Shown here: in pieces, positions 1-9,323 of the stretch
How the letters are laid out: each line of letters starts with the position of its first letter
Numbering within the stretch: position 1 is the first letter of the stretch
Assembly: GCA_002243285.1 (NCBI GenBank)
Contig: CP022585.1
Location: 186,001 to 250,000, forward strand
Direction of reading: 5' to 3'
DNA length: 64,000 nt
DNA from: Candidatus Fluviicola riflensis
Lineage (GTDB): Bacteria > Bacteroidota > Bacteroidia > Flavobacteriales_D > Crocinitomicaceae
Notes under the pieces: generated by a model
What the model was told of the DNA's origin: nothing
Databases searched by the model: none
What the model saw: only the letters and a program-made list of their open reading frames with translations
Program-made: the position numbers and the translations under genes

Positions 1-1082
1 CCGGAACAGACAGTACGAATGTTGTTTTATGTGCAGCGCTTTTCAAAGCCGAAAAACGTATTGTTTGCATCGGAGATCCAGTCGACTTTACCGATATTTC
101 GTTTCACGGCGTTACCGATCGTTTGTGGAACTTTGAAGGTGGAAACGCCTCGGATTTAACTACGGAAGTTACTTCTGTTACATACGCAGCAGAAGGAACC
201 TACGATGTCACGTTGGAAGTCAGTAATGGTACCGACACGGTTGAATTGACACTCACAGATTATATTACCGTCATTCCGGCAACGGGCGCATTAAATGGGT
301 TAACCGAAGATTTCGAATCGGAACCGTCATTTTACGGAAAATGGTTTCTGGAAGAAGGTGCAGCGTTGAATGACTGGGAATTTGCTTCAACCGGTTTTGC
401 CAGCGATAGGTCATTTACTATCGACAACTTCAATTCTGAAGAAAATGCCACATTCGGTTTTTATTCCAAGCCGATTGATGCGAGCGGACTCACAACTTTT
501 GCCATCTCATTCGATTGGGCGTATGCGCAACGAACCGACAACGACGCCGACATTTTCCGGATTTCCATTTCCAATAACTGTGGCGATAGCTGGTCTGTTA
601 AGAAAAACTACAGCGGACTTTCAACCTTACCAAGCATTGCCGATACGTTAATTACACCATTCACACCGGCCGATCTCACCGAGTGGAACAGCGATACCGT
701 TTTCATCAACGGGGCTGCCAATCTCACCGATCACTTAATGGTGAAATTCTCCTTTTTAAGTAGCGGTGGCAACAATTTCTACCTTGATAATATTCGAATG
801 GGACATCCGTCGGTTTTGGGGTTGGATGATCAGGCGGTAATTCAATTACACGTATTCCCGAATCCCTCACAGGACCAAACCACTGTTAGGTGGGAAGAAT
901 CGGCTGAAATCGAAGAAATCATGCTCATTGACGCTGCCGGACAGTTAGTAAAACATATGGTGATTGACCACCAGCAATCGGAAGTCAACCTCGATTTATC
1001 TGATATTGCAGCCGGTTATTATACGATTGTTGCACAAGGAAAATCGGGCCAGGTGCGATTGCCACATTTGGTGGTGCGTTAG
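1..1082 (+). CDS. C-terminal part of a secreted PKD-domain protein with T9SS type A sorting domain (5' end outside window)
   Basis: The reading frame is already open at position 3, so the true start lies upstream of the window. About the first 90 visible residues form a PKD-like beta domain (VCIGDPVDFTD, then WNFEGG and a GTYDVTLEVSNG strand). A 150-residue jelly-roll-like region follows (DFESEP through NNFYLDNIRMG). The last 80 residues are a T9SS type A sorting domain: VFPNPSQDQTTV, then AAGQLVK and a LSDIAAGYYTIVAQG segment ending in VVR. Known family behaviour: such C-terminal domains send proteins through the type IX system to the cell surface or medium. This architecture is common behind M43-type metalloproteases and other secreted enzymes of this phylum, but any catalytic domain is outside the window, so no activity is assigned. 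Confidence 0.85.
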   Translation, partial: GTDSTNVVLCAALFKAEKRIVCIGDPVDFTDISFHGVTDRLWNFEGGNASDLTTEVTSVTYAAEGTYDVTLEVSNGTDTVELTLTDYITVIPATGALNGLTEDFESEPSFYGKWFLEEGAALNDWEFASTGFASDRSFTIDNFNSEENATFGFYSKPIDASGLTTFAISFDWAYAQRTDNDADIFRISISNNCGDSWSVKKNYSGLSTLPSIADTLITPFTPADLTEWNSDTVFINGAANLTDHLMVKFSFLSSGGNNFYLDNIRMGHPSVLGLDDQAVIQLHVFPNPSQDQTTVRWEESAEIEEIMLIDAAGQLVKHMVIDHQQSEVNLDLSDIAAGYYTIVAQGKSGQVRLPHLVVR

Positions 1083-1121
1083 AAAAAATGGTGTGAGTAC
1101 ATTTTTTTAAGGTTATCAACA

Positions 1122-1150
1122 TTGATTGTTGAAAAAGATTGCTATCTTTG
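1122..1150 (+). promoter_or_regulatory. Bacteroidota-type promoter for rplU-rpmA
   Basis: A TTG at 1122-1124 stands 18 bp before TATCTTTG at 1143-1150, an exact match to the Bacteroidota -7 consensus TAnnTTTG. Transcription would start near 1156, about 26 bp before the rplU ATG. This is the best promoter seen in the window. Confidence 0.7.
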
Positions 1151-1181
1151 CCCTCCAATTTAATAATTAAAAATAACTGTT

Positions 1182-1493
1182 ATGTACGCAATAGTAGAGA
1201 TAGCAGGGCAGCAATTCAAAGTGCAAAAAGACCAAAAGATCTATGTACACCGTTTGAATGCCGAAGCAGGAGCAAAACTTGATTTTGATCGTGTGATGTT
1301 GGTAGACAACGGAGGAAAAGTGACAATTGGCGCCCCGGCTATAGATGGAGCTTCGGTTTCAGCAGAAGTAAATGGACACGTGAAAGGTGATACCGTAATC
1401 ATTTTCCGCAAAAAACGCAGAAAAGGTTACCAAAAACAAAACGGTCACCGTCAATCATTTACAAGTTTGACAATTACAGGTATTAAAGCATAA
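1182..1493 (+). CDS. rplU: 50S ribosomal protein L21
   Basis: This 103-residue protein has the normal L21 length. It opens with [15 protein letters not shown] and carries the L21 signature near the C-terminus ([18 protein letters not shown]). L21 binds 23S rRNA in the large ribosomal subunit. rpmA follows after 46 bp, the usual rplU-rpmA pair, and a consensus promoter lies just upstream. Confidence 0.97.
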   Translation: MYAIVEIAGQQFKVQKDQKIYVHRLNAEAGAKLDFDRVMLVDNGGKVTIGAPAIDGASVSAEVNGHVKGDTVIIFRKKRRKGYQKQNGHRQSFTSLTITGIKA

Positions 1494-1539
1494 ATCGCCT
1501 TCGTTGGCCTTTTGGCTGGCAGGATAAAAATAAAAGAAC

Positions 1540-1809
1540 ATGGCACATAAAAAAGGAGTCGGTAGTTCCAAAAACGGTCGTGAATCGGAAAGCAAACGTT
1601 TGGGAGTTAAAATCTTCGGCGGACAATCTGCTATTTCCGGTAACATTATTGTTCGTCAACGTGGTACTCAACACCACCCTGGAAACAATGTAGGTATTGG
1701 AAAAGACCACACATTGTTTGCTTTAACTGACGGTTTGGTAGAATTCCGTAAGAAAAAAGATAATCGTTCGTTTGTATCGGTAGTTCCATTTGCGACTGCT
1801 GAGGCTTAA
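1540..1809 (+). CDS. rpmA: 50S ribosomal protein L27
   Basis: The 89-residue protein begins [16 protein letters not shown] and contains the L27 core [15 protein letters not shown] followed by KDHTLFAL. L27 reaches towards the peptidyl-transferase centre of the ribosome. There is no cleavable N-terminal extension of the Firmicutes type. It is co-transcribed with rplU, and a strong intrinsic terminator starts 22 bp after the stop codon. Confidence 0.97.
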   Translation: MAHKKGVGSSKNGRESESKRLGVKIFGGQSAISGNIIVRQRGTQHHPGNNVGIGKDHTLFALTDGLVEFRKKKDNRSFVSVVPFATAEA

Positions 1810-1831
1810 TCGAATTGAAATAATTTAGAAT

Positions 1832-1865
1832 GGGCGAACAGCATTAGTTGTTCGCCCTTTTTTTA
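1832..1865 (+). terminator. Intrinsic terminator after rplU-rpmA
   Basis: A perfect 9 bp stem (GGGCGAACA at 1832-1840 pairing with TGTTCGCCC at 1849-1857) with an 8-base loop is followed by a run of seven T. Confidence 0.9.
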
Positions 1866-1922
1866 TTTTCGGGCTGAATTCCGATAATCCGGAATCCCGA
1901 CAGACTATTAAAAGTTATTGTT

Positions 1923-3194
1923 ATGCTGGAAATGACACGCATCCGCGCAGAGCGGAACGAAATTATAGACGGACTTAAAAAACGCAACATCGACGTTACG
2001 GAAACCATCGATGATGTTTTGGAAAAAGATCAGCAGTGGCGTGCTGCCAAAACAAGCATGGAATCGATTACTTCCGAACTGAATAAAATTGCCAAGGAAA
2101 TCGGTGATTTGTTCCGTCAGGGAAAAGCTGCCGAAGCCGAAACCGCTAAAACAAAAACGGCCGAACTCAAACAGGAAGAAGCTGCATTGAAAACACAGGT
2201 CGATGAATTGGAACAAGCGATTACCGAATTGCTGTACCAAATTCCGAACGTACCGAATGCGTTGGTGAAAGCCGGTAAAAACGAAGAAGACAACGAAACG
2301 GTTGAAGAAGTCGGTACACGCAAACCCTTGCATGAAGATGCCGTTCCACATTGGGAGTTAACCAAACAATACAACCTCATTGATTTTGAATTAGGTGTAA
2401 AAGTAACAGGAGCCGGTTTCCCGATTTACCGCGGAAAAGGTGCCAAATTGCAACGCGCACTTATCCAGTTTTTCCTGGATGAAGCCGAAAAAGCCGGTTA
2501 CGAAGAATTTATCGTTCCTCACGTGGTAAATGAAGCCAGTGCTTACGGAACAGGTCAATTACCTGATAAAGAAGGACAGATGTACTACATTCAGGAAGAT
2601 GATTTGTACATGATTCCGACAGCTGAAGTGCCGTTGACCAACATTTACCGCGATGTGATTTTACCGGACGAAAATTTCTCTGTCAAACTCACAGGTTACA
2701 CGCCGTGTTTCCGAAGAGAAGCAGGAAGTTACGGAGCACATGTACGCGGATTGAACCGTTTACATCAATTTGATAAAGTAGAAATTGTGCGCATCGAACA
2801 CCCGGACAATACCGAAAAAGCACTTGCCGAGATGATCGATCACGTGAAAGGTTTGTTGGCGAAATTAGGCTTGCACTACCGCGTTTTGCGTCTGTGTGGT
2901 GGAGATACCGGTTTTGCCTCTGCAATGACGTACGATTTTGAGGTGTATTCTGCCGCGCAGGAAAAATGGCTCGAAGTAAGTTCTTGCTCACGTTTCGATA
3001 CTTTCCAGGCAAATCGTTTGAAATTGCGCTTTAAAACAGCCGATAAGAAAAATCAATTGGTGCATACCCTTAACGGAAGTGCACTTGCATTGCCAAGAAT
3101 CATGGCTGCGTTGATGGAAAATCACCAAACACCCGAAGGAATTGAGATCCCGGAATGTTTGCATAAATACCTTTCATTTACACGAATTGATTAA
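1923..3194 (+). CDS. serS: Seryl-tRNA synthetase
   Basis: The 423-residue length is standard for bacterial SerRS, which charges tRNA-Ser (and tRNA-Sec where present) with serine in the cytoplasm. Residues 1-110 are the charged two-helix coiled-coil arm that grips the long variable arm of tRNA-Ser. The class II catalytic core follows, with motif 2 (CFRREAGSYG) and motif 3 (LNGSALALPRIMAALMENHQ). The ATG at 1923 gives the full-length arm. The gene stands alone between two intrinsic terminators. Confidence 0.97.
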   Translation: MLEMTRIRAERNEIIDGLKKRNIDVTETIDDVLEKDQQWRAAKTSMESITSELNKIAKEIGDLFRQGKAAEAETAKTKTAELKQEEAALKTQVDELEQAITELLYQIPNVPNALVKAGKNEEDNETVEEVGTRKPLHEDAVPHWELTKQYNLIDFELGVKVTGAGFPIYRGKGAKLQRALIQFFLDEAEKAGYEEFIVPHVVNEASAYGTGQLPDKEGQMYYIQEDDLYMIPTAEVPLTNIYRDVILPDENFSVKLTGYTPCFRREAGSYGAHVRGLNRLHQFDKVEIVRIEHPDNTEKALAEMIDHVKGLLAKLGLHYRVLRLCGGDTGFASAMTYDFEVYSAAQEKWLEVSSCSRFDTFQANRLKLRFKTADKKNQLVHTLNGSALALPRIMAALMENHQTPEGIEIPECLHKYLSFTRID

Positions 3195-3214
3195 CTGAAT
3201 ATACGTTCCCATTA

Positions 3215-3251
3215 AAAAGCCCGTTTTCTGCAGAAAACGGGCTTTTATTTT
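3215..3251 (+). terminator. Intrinsic terminator after serS
   Basis: A perfect 32 bp palindrome (3215-3246; AAAAGCCCGTTTTCTG and its complement) begins 20 bp after the serS stop and continues into a T-rich tract. Confidence 0.9.
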
Positions 3252-3603
3252 TGATGTGACCACTTATTTCAGCAAAAAAACCACTTATCATATCATTTAT
3301 CCGATTGTCAATCACATGAATTCTACTTAAAAAGTAGATTTTTCAGGCATTATTTATTCGATAATACAGATCAAATGATCAATCATCTGACGATTTTGTT
3401 CATTTGGCCGAGCCGTTTTTGCACGTTCAGAAACCAACAACGCTTCGATGGACAATCCTAAATAAACGATCAATCTGTTGTTTAAACAATCAATCCTGAC
3501 TTTCGGTACTAGTAGAAAACGTTTTTAACGCGTTTTATAGTTAAAGTGATGTTTTGGAGAATAGACAGGGTTTCTCTACCTTATTACGTCTAAACTGTAT
3601 CTT
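3252..3603. other. Intergenic region before the 1047-residue surface protein
   Basis: No gene is seen in these 350 bp. A small stem-loop (TCTACTT at 3322-3328 pairing with AAGTAGA at 3332-3338, followed by ATTTTT) resembles a weak terminator. The 12 bp palindrome TTGTTTAAACAA lies near 3480. A possible promoter is listed separately. Confidence 0.5.
3554..3584 (+). promoter_or_regulatory. Possible promoter of the type B surface-protein gene
   Basis: TTG at 3554-3556 and TACCTTAT at 3577-3584 are 20 bp apart. The -7 box matches four of the six fixed positions of TAnnTTTG. The start codon is 20 bp downstream. The match is weak. Confidence 0.3.
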
Positions 3604-6600
3604 ATGAAAAAACTCTCCTCTACCACAAAAAAAGCAGCAATGCTTGTGCTTTTTTTTCTCGCGTTCCAGTTTGATTTAGCAGCTCAATATTGCGATTCGA
3701 TCACGCCATCCTTTAACGTTGATCTGACTGCGGCACCTTATATGACCTGGCTGAGTCCGGATACTGACAGAGATGGTTTCTGTTGCGGCGCAAGCAGCCC
3801 GGATAAATGTTTGGAATTCATCATTACGTTACATCCCAATTCGGCGGCCGTTGTTTTTAATATCGCTTCGGGTGCAGTTCCGCCGGGTGCTTTGTTTTAC
3901 CAGGTAGATTGTGGCCCGCTGACTCCGGTGGGTTCCCCGATTTGTCTTTTGGGTACCGGGCCCTTTCATTTAACATTTTGTAAACCGGGAAATAACACAA
4001 ATACGTTCTCAATTGAAACGATTCCAAATCCAATTTTCGGACCTAATTTGTTGTTGGGTGATGGATGCAGCGGTGAACTAGCCGTTCAGTTTTACGATGA
4101 AACGACGGTTACCTGGAATAGTATCAACCCGGGAGCGGTTGGTGATTTTAACGGGTTACTTTCATGTTCAATAGGTTGCGACACAGCTACCGTTATCAAC
4201 AATGCTTCTTTGCCCGCGCAGGTAGATTATCTGGTATGTGGAATGGGCCAAAACGGTTGCACAACCGATCCTATTTGTGATACAATGATTGTTCAATTTA
4301 CACCACCTTTGCAAGTTTCGATTGCAGCGCCAGACACTGTTTTATGTCCGAACGAAACTTCTGTAGCCGCTTCGGTAATTATTTCCGGCGGAACACCCCC
4401 TTACGCAATCAGTTGGTCAAACGGAGCAACCACTTCAAGTACGACTCTTGCTGTCGGATTGAATACAGTAACCGTAACAGATGCAGCCAATTGTATCGTG
4501 GTTTCAGATCAGGTAACGATCCTGCAATTGTTGCCGATCACTGTGGATGCAGGTCCGCCAGCAGATGCTTGTGCGAATTATATCGGTGCAATCACATTAA
4601 ATGGTTCGTCTATCAATGCAGAAGGAGTGATCTGGTCAGGCGGTTTGGGAACATTTGTCCCGAATAATATGGCTGCGATTGTCGATTATATTCCCGATTC
4701 TACCGAATTATCCCCTGGTAGTCTCACTCTTACTATTTCCAGCACCAATTCCTTAGGTTGCCCAAATGCATCCGATGCTGTTGATATTACATTCAATCCC
4801 GTAGCGCAAACCGTCGATTTACAATTGACAAACGTTTCCTGCTTTGGTGCCGCTGATGGCACTGTTGCGATAATGGTAACCGGGCCTCAGGCACCATTTA
4901 CCTATTCATTTGACGGTGGAGCTTATACGTCAGTTTCCAGTTACGCTGGGTTAACTCCCGGCACGCATACCGTAGCTGTTTTGAGCAGCTTGGGCTGCGA
5001 CTCATTGATTACCTTTTTAATTACCGAGCCCGAACAACTATTGGCTGATATCATAGCTATAACGAATGTTTCCTGTTTCGGCGGAACAAACGGGATGGCG
5101 GAGATCCAGGCGAATGGGGGAACCGTCCCTTATACTTATTTGTGGAACACAACACCAGTTCAAACATCAACGCTCGCCAATAATTTACCAGCAGGTCCTT
5201 ATACAGTTCAGGTAACAGATGCCAATAATTGTTTGTTTGCGTTAAATGTCTCCATTACGGAGCCCCAGGAGCTTGTTGTTTTGTTCAATACCGTTCCTCC
5301 GAGTTGTTATGGATTGGCCAACGGAGCTATTTCAGGAATAGTTTCTGGCGGAACCGTTCCTTATTCTTATAACTGGAGTACCGGATCTACTGCAACATCC
5401 ATTTATTCAGTCGGTGCAGGTTTTTATTCATTAACAATTACCGATGCTAACGGTTGCATCCAAAATGCGGATGAGTTAGTCGCAGAACCACCATTACTGG
5501 AAATTTCGATGAATCCCGATACGATTGTTTGTCCGGGAACCTCACAGCTCTTAACAGCTTTGGTTCAAGGCGGAACAGGCACGTACACTTACAACTGGTC
5601 ACCTGATCCCGGTGTAGCTGCATCCATAAGCGTGTCACCGGTTATCAACACTACCTATACGTGTGTAGTTCAGGATAATAATGGCTGCACCGTTTCTGCA
5701 AGTTCCACGATCAGTGTTTTTAATTTAAACCAAAGTGATCTTACAGCTGGTATCTCGCAGGACTCTATCTGTTTGCACGATTCCGCCATGGTTTCTGCTG
5801 CCTATTTGGGAATAGACCCTACAGTTGTGCTTGTTTGGGATTTTTGTCCTGGTTGCTCTGCCAACACAGTTGTTTTCCCAACCACCAATTCGAGCTATAC
5901 TGTTACGGCAACGAATCAATGCGGACAACAGATTTCAGAAACGCTATCCATCGTTGTGGTTCCACCGCCTGCAGTTGAATTATTGCCAACACTGGCAAGC
6001 GTTTGTCCCGGTGAATATTTTTCGGTGACCAACCAGGCTGCAAACAATCCAAACTGGAGTTATTCCTGGGATTTTGGTGATGGTGAAACGTCCACTGATA
6101 TGGCCGGGATTCATTCCTATGATTCACCTGGAGTTTACAACATCAGTTTGACCGTTGTCAATTCATTTGGTTGCCAATCCGATTCGGCTGCAACAACAAC
6201 CATTACGGTAAACCCGTCCGCAGTGGCATTTTTTACACCAAGCTCATACGTTGAAACGACGTTAGATCCGGATTTTACCTTCCTGAATCAATCGGAGAAT
6301 GCAAATACGTATACATGGAATTTTGGTGACGGTGAAACGAGTAATGCGATCAGTCCCAATCATCTGTATGAAGGTTACGGAGTATTCACAGTTACGTTGA
6401 ATGCAAACAATGAATTTAATTGTCCGGGCCAGTACCAGGTCGATATTGAAATTAAACCCTCGTTTAATGTTTATATCCCAAATGCATTCACACCCGATGG
6501 AGATACACACAATCAGGTGTTTTACGTGCAGGGATACGGTATCAAGGAAGATGGATTTGAGTTGAGTATTTTTGACCGCTGGGGCGAAATCATATTTCAC

Positions 6601-6747
6601 ACCAATGATCTGGCACAGGGCTGGGACGGAACCTATAAAGGAGATACAGACCAGGTTCAGGATGGTGTTTATACCTGGGTGATTCAATTCAAGGATTTGA
6701 CTGATATGAAACATCAAATGAACGGACATGTGAGTTTGCTGAGATAA
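3604..6747 (+). CDS. Large secreted surface protein with SprB-like repeats, PKD domains and T9SS type B sorting domain
   Basis: The protein has 1047 residues. Residues 1-27 form a signal peptide (AAMLVLFFLAFQFDLAAQ). Roughly residues 220-630 hold repeated SprB/adhesin-like units of about 80 residues, each marked by VSCFG or PSCYG, SGGTVPYSYNWSTG-like strands, and TDANNC or TDANGC. Two PKD domains follow (WDFGDGETS and WNFGDGETS, about residues 815-950). The last 95 residues are a gliding-motility/T9SS type B domain: YIPNAFTPDGD, IFDRWGEIIFHTND, GWDGTYKG, QDGVYTW. Family knowledge: such proteins are exported by the type IX system and act as adhesins or gliding-associated filaments. The binding target cannot be told from sequence. 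The many cysteines in the first 200 residues suggest disulfides. Confidence 0.88.
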   Translation: MKKLSSTTKKAAMLVLFFLAFQFDLAAQYCDSITPSFNVDLTAAPYMTWLSPDTDRDGFCCGASSPDKCLEFIITLHPNSAAVVFNIASGAVPPGALFYQVDCGPLTPVGSPICLLGTGPFHLTFCKPGNNTNTFSIETIPNPIFGPNLLLGDGCSGELAVQFYDETTVTWNSINPGAVGDFNGLLSCSIGCDTATVINNASLPAQVDYLVCGMGQNGCTTDPICDTMIVQFTPPLQVSIAAPDTVLCPNETSVAASVIISGGTPPYAISWSNGATTSSTTLAVGLNTVTVTDAANCIVVSDQVTILQLLPITVDAGPPADACANYIGAITLNGSSINAEGVIWSGGLGTFVPNNMAAIVDYIPDSTELSPGSLTLTISSTNSLGCPNASDAVDITFNPVAQTVDLQLTNVSCFGAADGTVAIMVTGPQAPFTYSFDGGAYTSVSSYAGLTPGTHTVAVLSSLGCDSLITFLITEPEQLLADIIAITNVSCFGGTNGMAEIQANGGTVPYTYLWNTTPVQTSTLANNLPAGPYTVQVTDANNCLFALNVSITEPQELVVLFNTVPPSCYGLANGAISGIVSGGTVPYSYNWSTGSTATSIYSVGAGFYSLTITDANGCIQNADELVAEPPLLEISMNPDTIVCPGTSQLLTALVQGGTGTYTYNWSPDPGVAASISVSPVINTTYTCVVQDNNGCTVSASSTISVFNLNQSDLTAGISQDSICLHDSAMVSAAYLGIDPTVVLVWDFCPGCSANTVVFPTTNSSYTVTATNQCGQQISETLSIVVVPPPAVELLPTLASVCPGEYFSVTNQAANNPNWSYSWDFGDGETSTDMAGIHSYDSPGVYNISLTVVNSFGCQSDSAATTTITVNPSAVAFFTPSSYVETTLDPDFTFLNQSENANTYTWNFGDGETSNAISPNHLYEGYGVFTVTLNANNEFNCPGQYQVDIEIKPSFNVYIPNAFTPDGDTHNQVFYVQGYGIKEDGFELSIFDRWGEIIFHTNDLAQGWDGTYKGDTDQVQDGVYTWVIQFKDLTDMKHQMNGHVSLLR

Positions 6748-6823
6748 TTTCCAAAGACTTTTTCAATCATTCTCTGATTGAGTGAGTTCATGCGGTATGG
6801 CAAAATATCATTACTTTTCATCT

Positions 6824-7375
6824 ATGAAATGGTGTGCCGTTTGTTTCGTGGTAATGATCTTCGTGCTCTCGTCAGCTTGTTCGGGTAAAAAAGCTGAATA
6901 CATTGCTGAGTTGGAACAACTGAAACGGACTTCGGATTCGGTTGCATTCGATTTGAAAAACATCAATGTGTACGAGCTGAAAGCGCTCTTGACCCAATCC
7001 GGCGAAGGGCTGGAGAGCATGCGACAATCAATTGGGAATGATGACACACTTGACCTGGAGTTTGCGCGCATGCTTGAAAGATATTATCTGGCTTACCGTG
7101 ATCTCGAAATACTCAAACAGGAAATTGATCTTTGCAAAGCGGGTAATAAAATAGCAGACGAACGAATTCGGTTATTCAAAAAAGACATTGAATTTGATTC
7201 GGGCGATCGGACTGATTACGAAAAAAATATCAGGACTGAAACCCGCGAATTAACAAAGATTCGCAACCATAGTATCGAATTAAAACGTAGATTCGAGAAA
7301 GCGAAATCGGCTATTGAACAATTTCAACCTGAAATCGAACGTTATCTCCAACAAAATGTACCTTCGTCACCATGA
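6824..7375 (+). CDS. Putative coiled-coil lipoprotein
   Basis: The chosen start at 6824 gives a hydrophobic leader (MKWCAVCFVVMIFVLSSAC) with a lipobox-like LSSAC; starts at 6782 or 6797 only add a polar tail before it. The mature 160 residues are highly charged and predicted helical (heptad-like stretches such as RIRLFKKDIEFDSGD and RELTKIRNHSIELKRRFEKAK). No known family is recognised. The stop overlaps the ATG of the next gene by 4 bp (ATGA), so the two are translationally coupled. The TPR partner is also exported, which suggests a two-component periplasmic or outer-membrane assembly. That pairing is inference. Confidence 0.7.
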   Translation: MKWCAVCFVVMIFVLSSACSGKKAEYIAELEQLKRTSDSVAFDLKNINVYELKALLTQSGEGLESMRQSIGNDDTLDLEFARMLERYYLAYRDLEILKQEIDLCKAGNKIADERIRLFKKDIEFDSGDRTDYEKNIRTETRELTKIRNHSIELKRRFEKAKSAIEQFQPEIERYLQQNVPSSP

Positions 7376-9204
7376 AGTCTTTCATCGTATTATGCCTGTT
7401 TATTGTTAGTGCCTTCCAGGTTTCGGCCCAGGAAAGTACCGATCAGCAATTGGCCAATTTATATTACAATAACGGTGAGTACGCAAAAGCCCTGGAGTAT
7501 TTCGAAAAGCTGGTCAATAAACAAAGCACCAAGTTCGATTTGCTGCGCTATGCCGAATGCCTTGAAAAAACCGATAATCTCAAAGAGGCCGAAAAAGTCC
7601 TGAAAAAAGCCAGAACGCAGTTTCCAACCGATATGGAGTTGCCCATTTTACTGGGAGAATTTTATGAGCGAACCGACCATGTCGATCAGGCGAATAAATT
7701 GTACAACGAACTCATAAAAACCGCCTCCACAAGCGGCTACCGGGTGGTGGAATTATACGATGTTTTCCGCAAGAAAGGAAAAACCGAAACGGCGCTCAAA
7801 ACCCTTGAAGCAGGTCGGAAAGAACTCAAGAAAAGTTATCCGCTGCAATTGCAGTTTGCCGAAGTTTATGGTCTACTGGGACGTACCGATGATATGGTAG
7901 ACGAATACTTTGCCATGCTGGATGAATTTCCAAACTATCGTGGCGGCATTGAAGCCAGTTTGTCGAAGCAGATTGATTTTGTGAACGACGAAACGGGCAT
8001 TTATGGCAAACTCAAAGAGAAATTACTGCAACGCATTCAGAAAAAACCCGGGGAAACCATCTACGCCGAAATGCTGATTTGGTTGTTCGTTCAGAAAAAA
8101 GAATTCAAAAGTGCGCTGGTTCAAGCACAAGCGTTGGACAAACGTGAAAAAGGACAAGGAACACGCGTGATGGAACTCGGAGAAACCTGTCTGCAAAACG
8201 GCGATTATGCCACCGCCCGCGCTGCGTACAAATACGTGATCGAGCTGGGAGATATGGAACCGAATTTTTTCCGCGCTTACGCTGCTTTGCTCAACGTACG
8301 TTTCAGAGAAATTACGTACGAGAAAAGATTCAATGAAGCCGATATTGCTGCTGCAATAAACGAATACAGAAGTGCCATTAAGATTGTCGGCTGGAACCGC
8401 AATTCGGTGCGTATAGCGCGTGAACTGGCAATCATTCAGGCTTATTATGGAAACGATGCAACTTCTGCGGCGCAGTTGCTTGACAGTTGCTTGGCGATGT
8501 CCGGTTTGACCGATATGCAAAAAGCTGAAGTCAAAATGAGCCTGGCCGATGTGTTGGTGCTGCAAAACGACATTTGGCAGGCTTCGCTATATTACATGCA
8601 GATCGACAAAGAGTTTAAGTATGAAACCGTGGGCCACGAAGCGAAATTCAAAAACGCCCGCATTTTCTATTACGACGGTGATTTTCTTTTCGCGCAATCG
8701 CAACTTGATGTACTGAAACAATCGACTTCCAAGCTCATTGCCAACGATGCCATGAAATTATCGATCCTCATTACCGACAATTTAGGGCTCGATAGTAACT
8801 ATACCGCAATGAATCTGTTTGCCAAAGCAGATCTTTTGCTCGAGCAACATCAATTCTCCGCTGCGTTTAAGCTCTATGACACGATCAATGAAGCATTTCC
8901 TTACCACGGGCTTGCTGATGAGATTTATCTTCGTAAAGCGCAAGCTATGCAGCAACAGGGCAAATGGGAAGAAGCGGTGGTTTACCTTGAAAAAATCGTT
9001 TCGCAGCATGGTGAAGATATCCTGGCTGACGATGCTGTTTTCCAGTTGGGTGAAATCTACGAGAAACACTTAAACAATCCCGAGAAAGCAGCTGAGTACT
9101 ACAAAAAGATTTTGTTCGAATTCAAAGGGAGCCTTTTGACGGTTGAAGCGAGAAAACGCTTCCGTACGTTGCGTGGTGATGCGGCGGTGGAAGAGGACAT
9201 CTAA
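7372..9204 (+). CDS. Exported tetratricopeptide-repeat protein
   Basis: The 610-residue protein starts with a signal peptide (MKSFIVLCLFIVSAFQVSAQ), followed by TPR-like helical pairs along nearly its full length. Clear units include QQLANLYYNNGEYAKALEYF, CLEKTDNLKEAEKVLKKA, LGEFYERTDHVDQANKLYN and, near the end, FQLGEIYEKHLNNPEKAAEYY. TPR arrays are protein-protein scaffolds, and no enzymatic domain is visible. It overlaps the preceding lipoprotein gene by 4 bp. The 3' end is followed immediately by an AT-rich inverted repeat. The precise role is unknown. Confidence 0.85.
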   Translation: MKSFIVLCLFIVSAFQVSAQESTDQQLANLYYNNGEYAKALEYFEKLVNKQSTKFDLLRYAECLEKTDNLKEAEKVLKKARTQFPTDMELPILLGEFYERTDHVDQANKLYNELIKTASTSGYRVVELYDVFRKKGKTETALKTLEAGRKELKKSYPLQLQFAEVYGLLGRTDDMVDEYFAMLDEFPNYRGGIEASLSKQIDFVNDETGIYGKLKEKLLQRIQKKPGETIYAEMLIWLFVQKKEFKSALVQAQALDKREKGQGTRVMELGETCLQNGDYATARAAYKYVIELGDMEPNFFRAYAALLNVRFREITYEKRFNEADIAAAINEYRSAIKIVGWNRNSVRIARELAIIQAYYGNDATSAAQLLDSCLAMSGLTDMQKAEVKMSLADVLVLQNDIWQASLYYMQIDKEFKYETVGHEAKFKNARIFYYDGDFLFAQSQLDVLKQSTSKLIANDAMKLSILITDNLGLDSNYTAMNLFAKADLLLEQHQFSAAFKLYDTINEAFPYHGLADEIYLRKAQAMQQQGKWEEAVVYLEKIVSQHGEDILADDAVFQLGEIYEKHLNNPEKAAEYYKKILFEFKGSLLTVEARKRFRTLRGDAAVEEDI

Positions 9205-9205
9205 C

Positions 9206-9323
9206 GAATGTTGAATTTTTAATGCTGAATGTTTAATTGGGGGTTCCGAAAAAAGTAAGATGACCATCCTTTCTAAGCAGATCACATAATTAAACATTCA
9301 ACATTCAGCATTCAAAATTAAAA
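9206..9323. repeat. AT-rich imperfect inverted repeat, copy A
   Basis: The left arm (9206-9238, built from GAATGTTGAAT, AATGCTGAAT and GTTTAATT) is repeated in inverted order in the right arm (9288-9320, AATTAAACATTCAACATTC and relatives), around a 50 bp spacer. It lies between convergent genes, and the right arm runs into the stop codon of the minus-strand gene. Related elements are at 10227-10348, 32051-32203 and 50680-50718. Confidence 0.7.
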
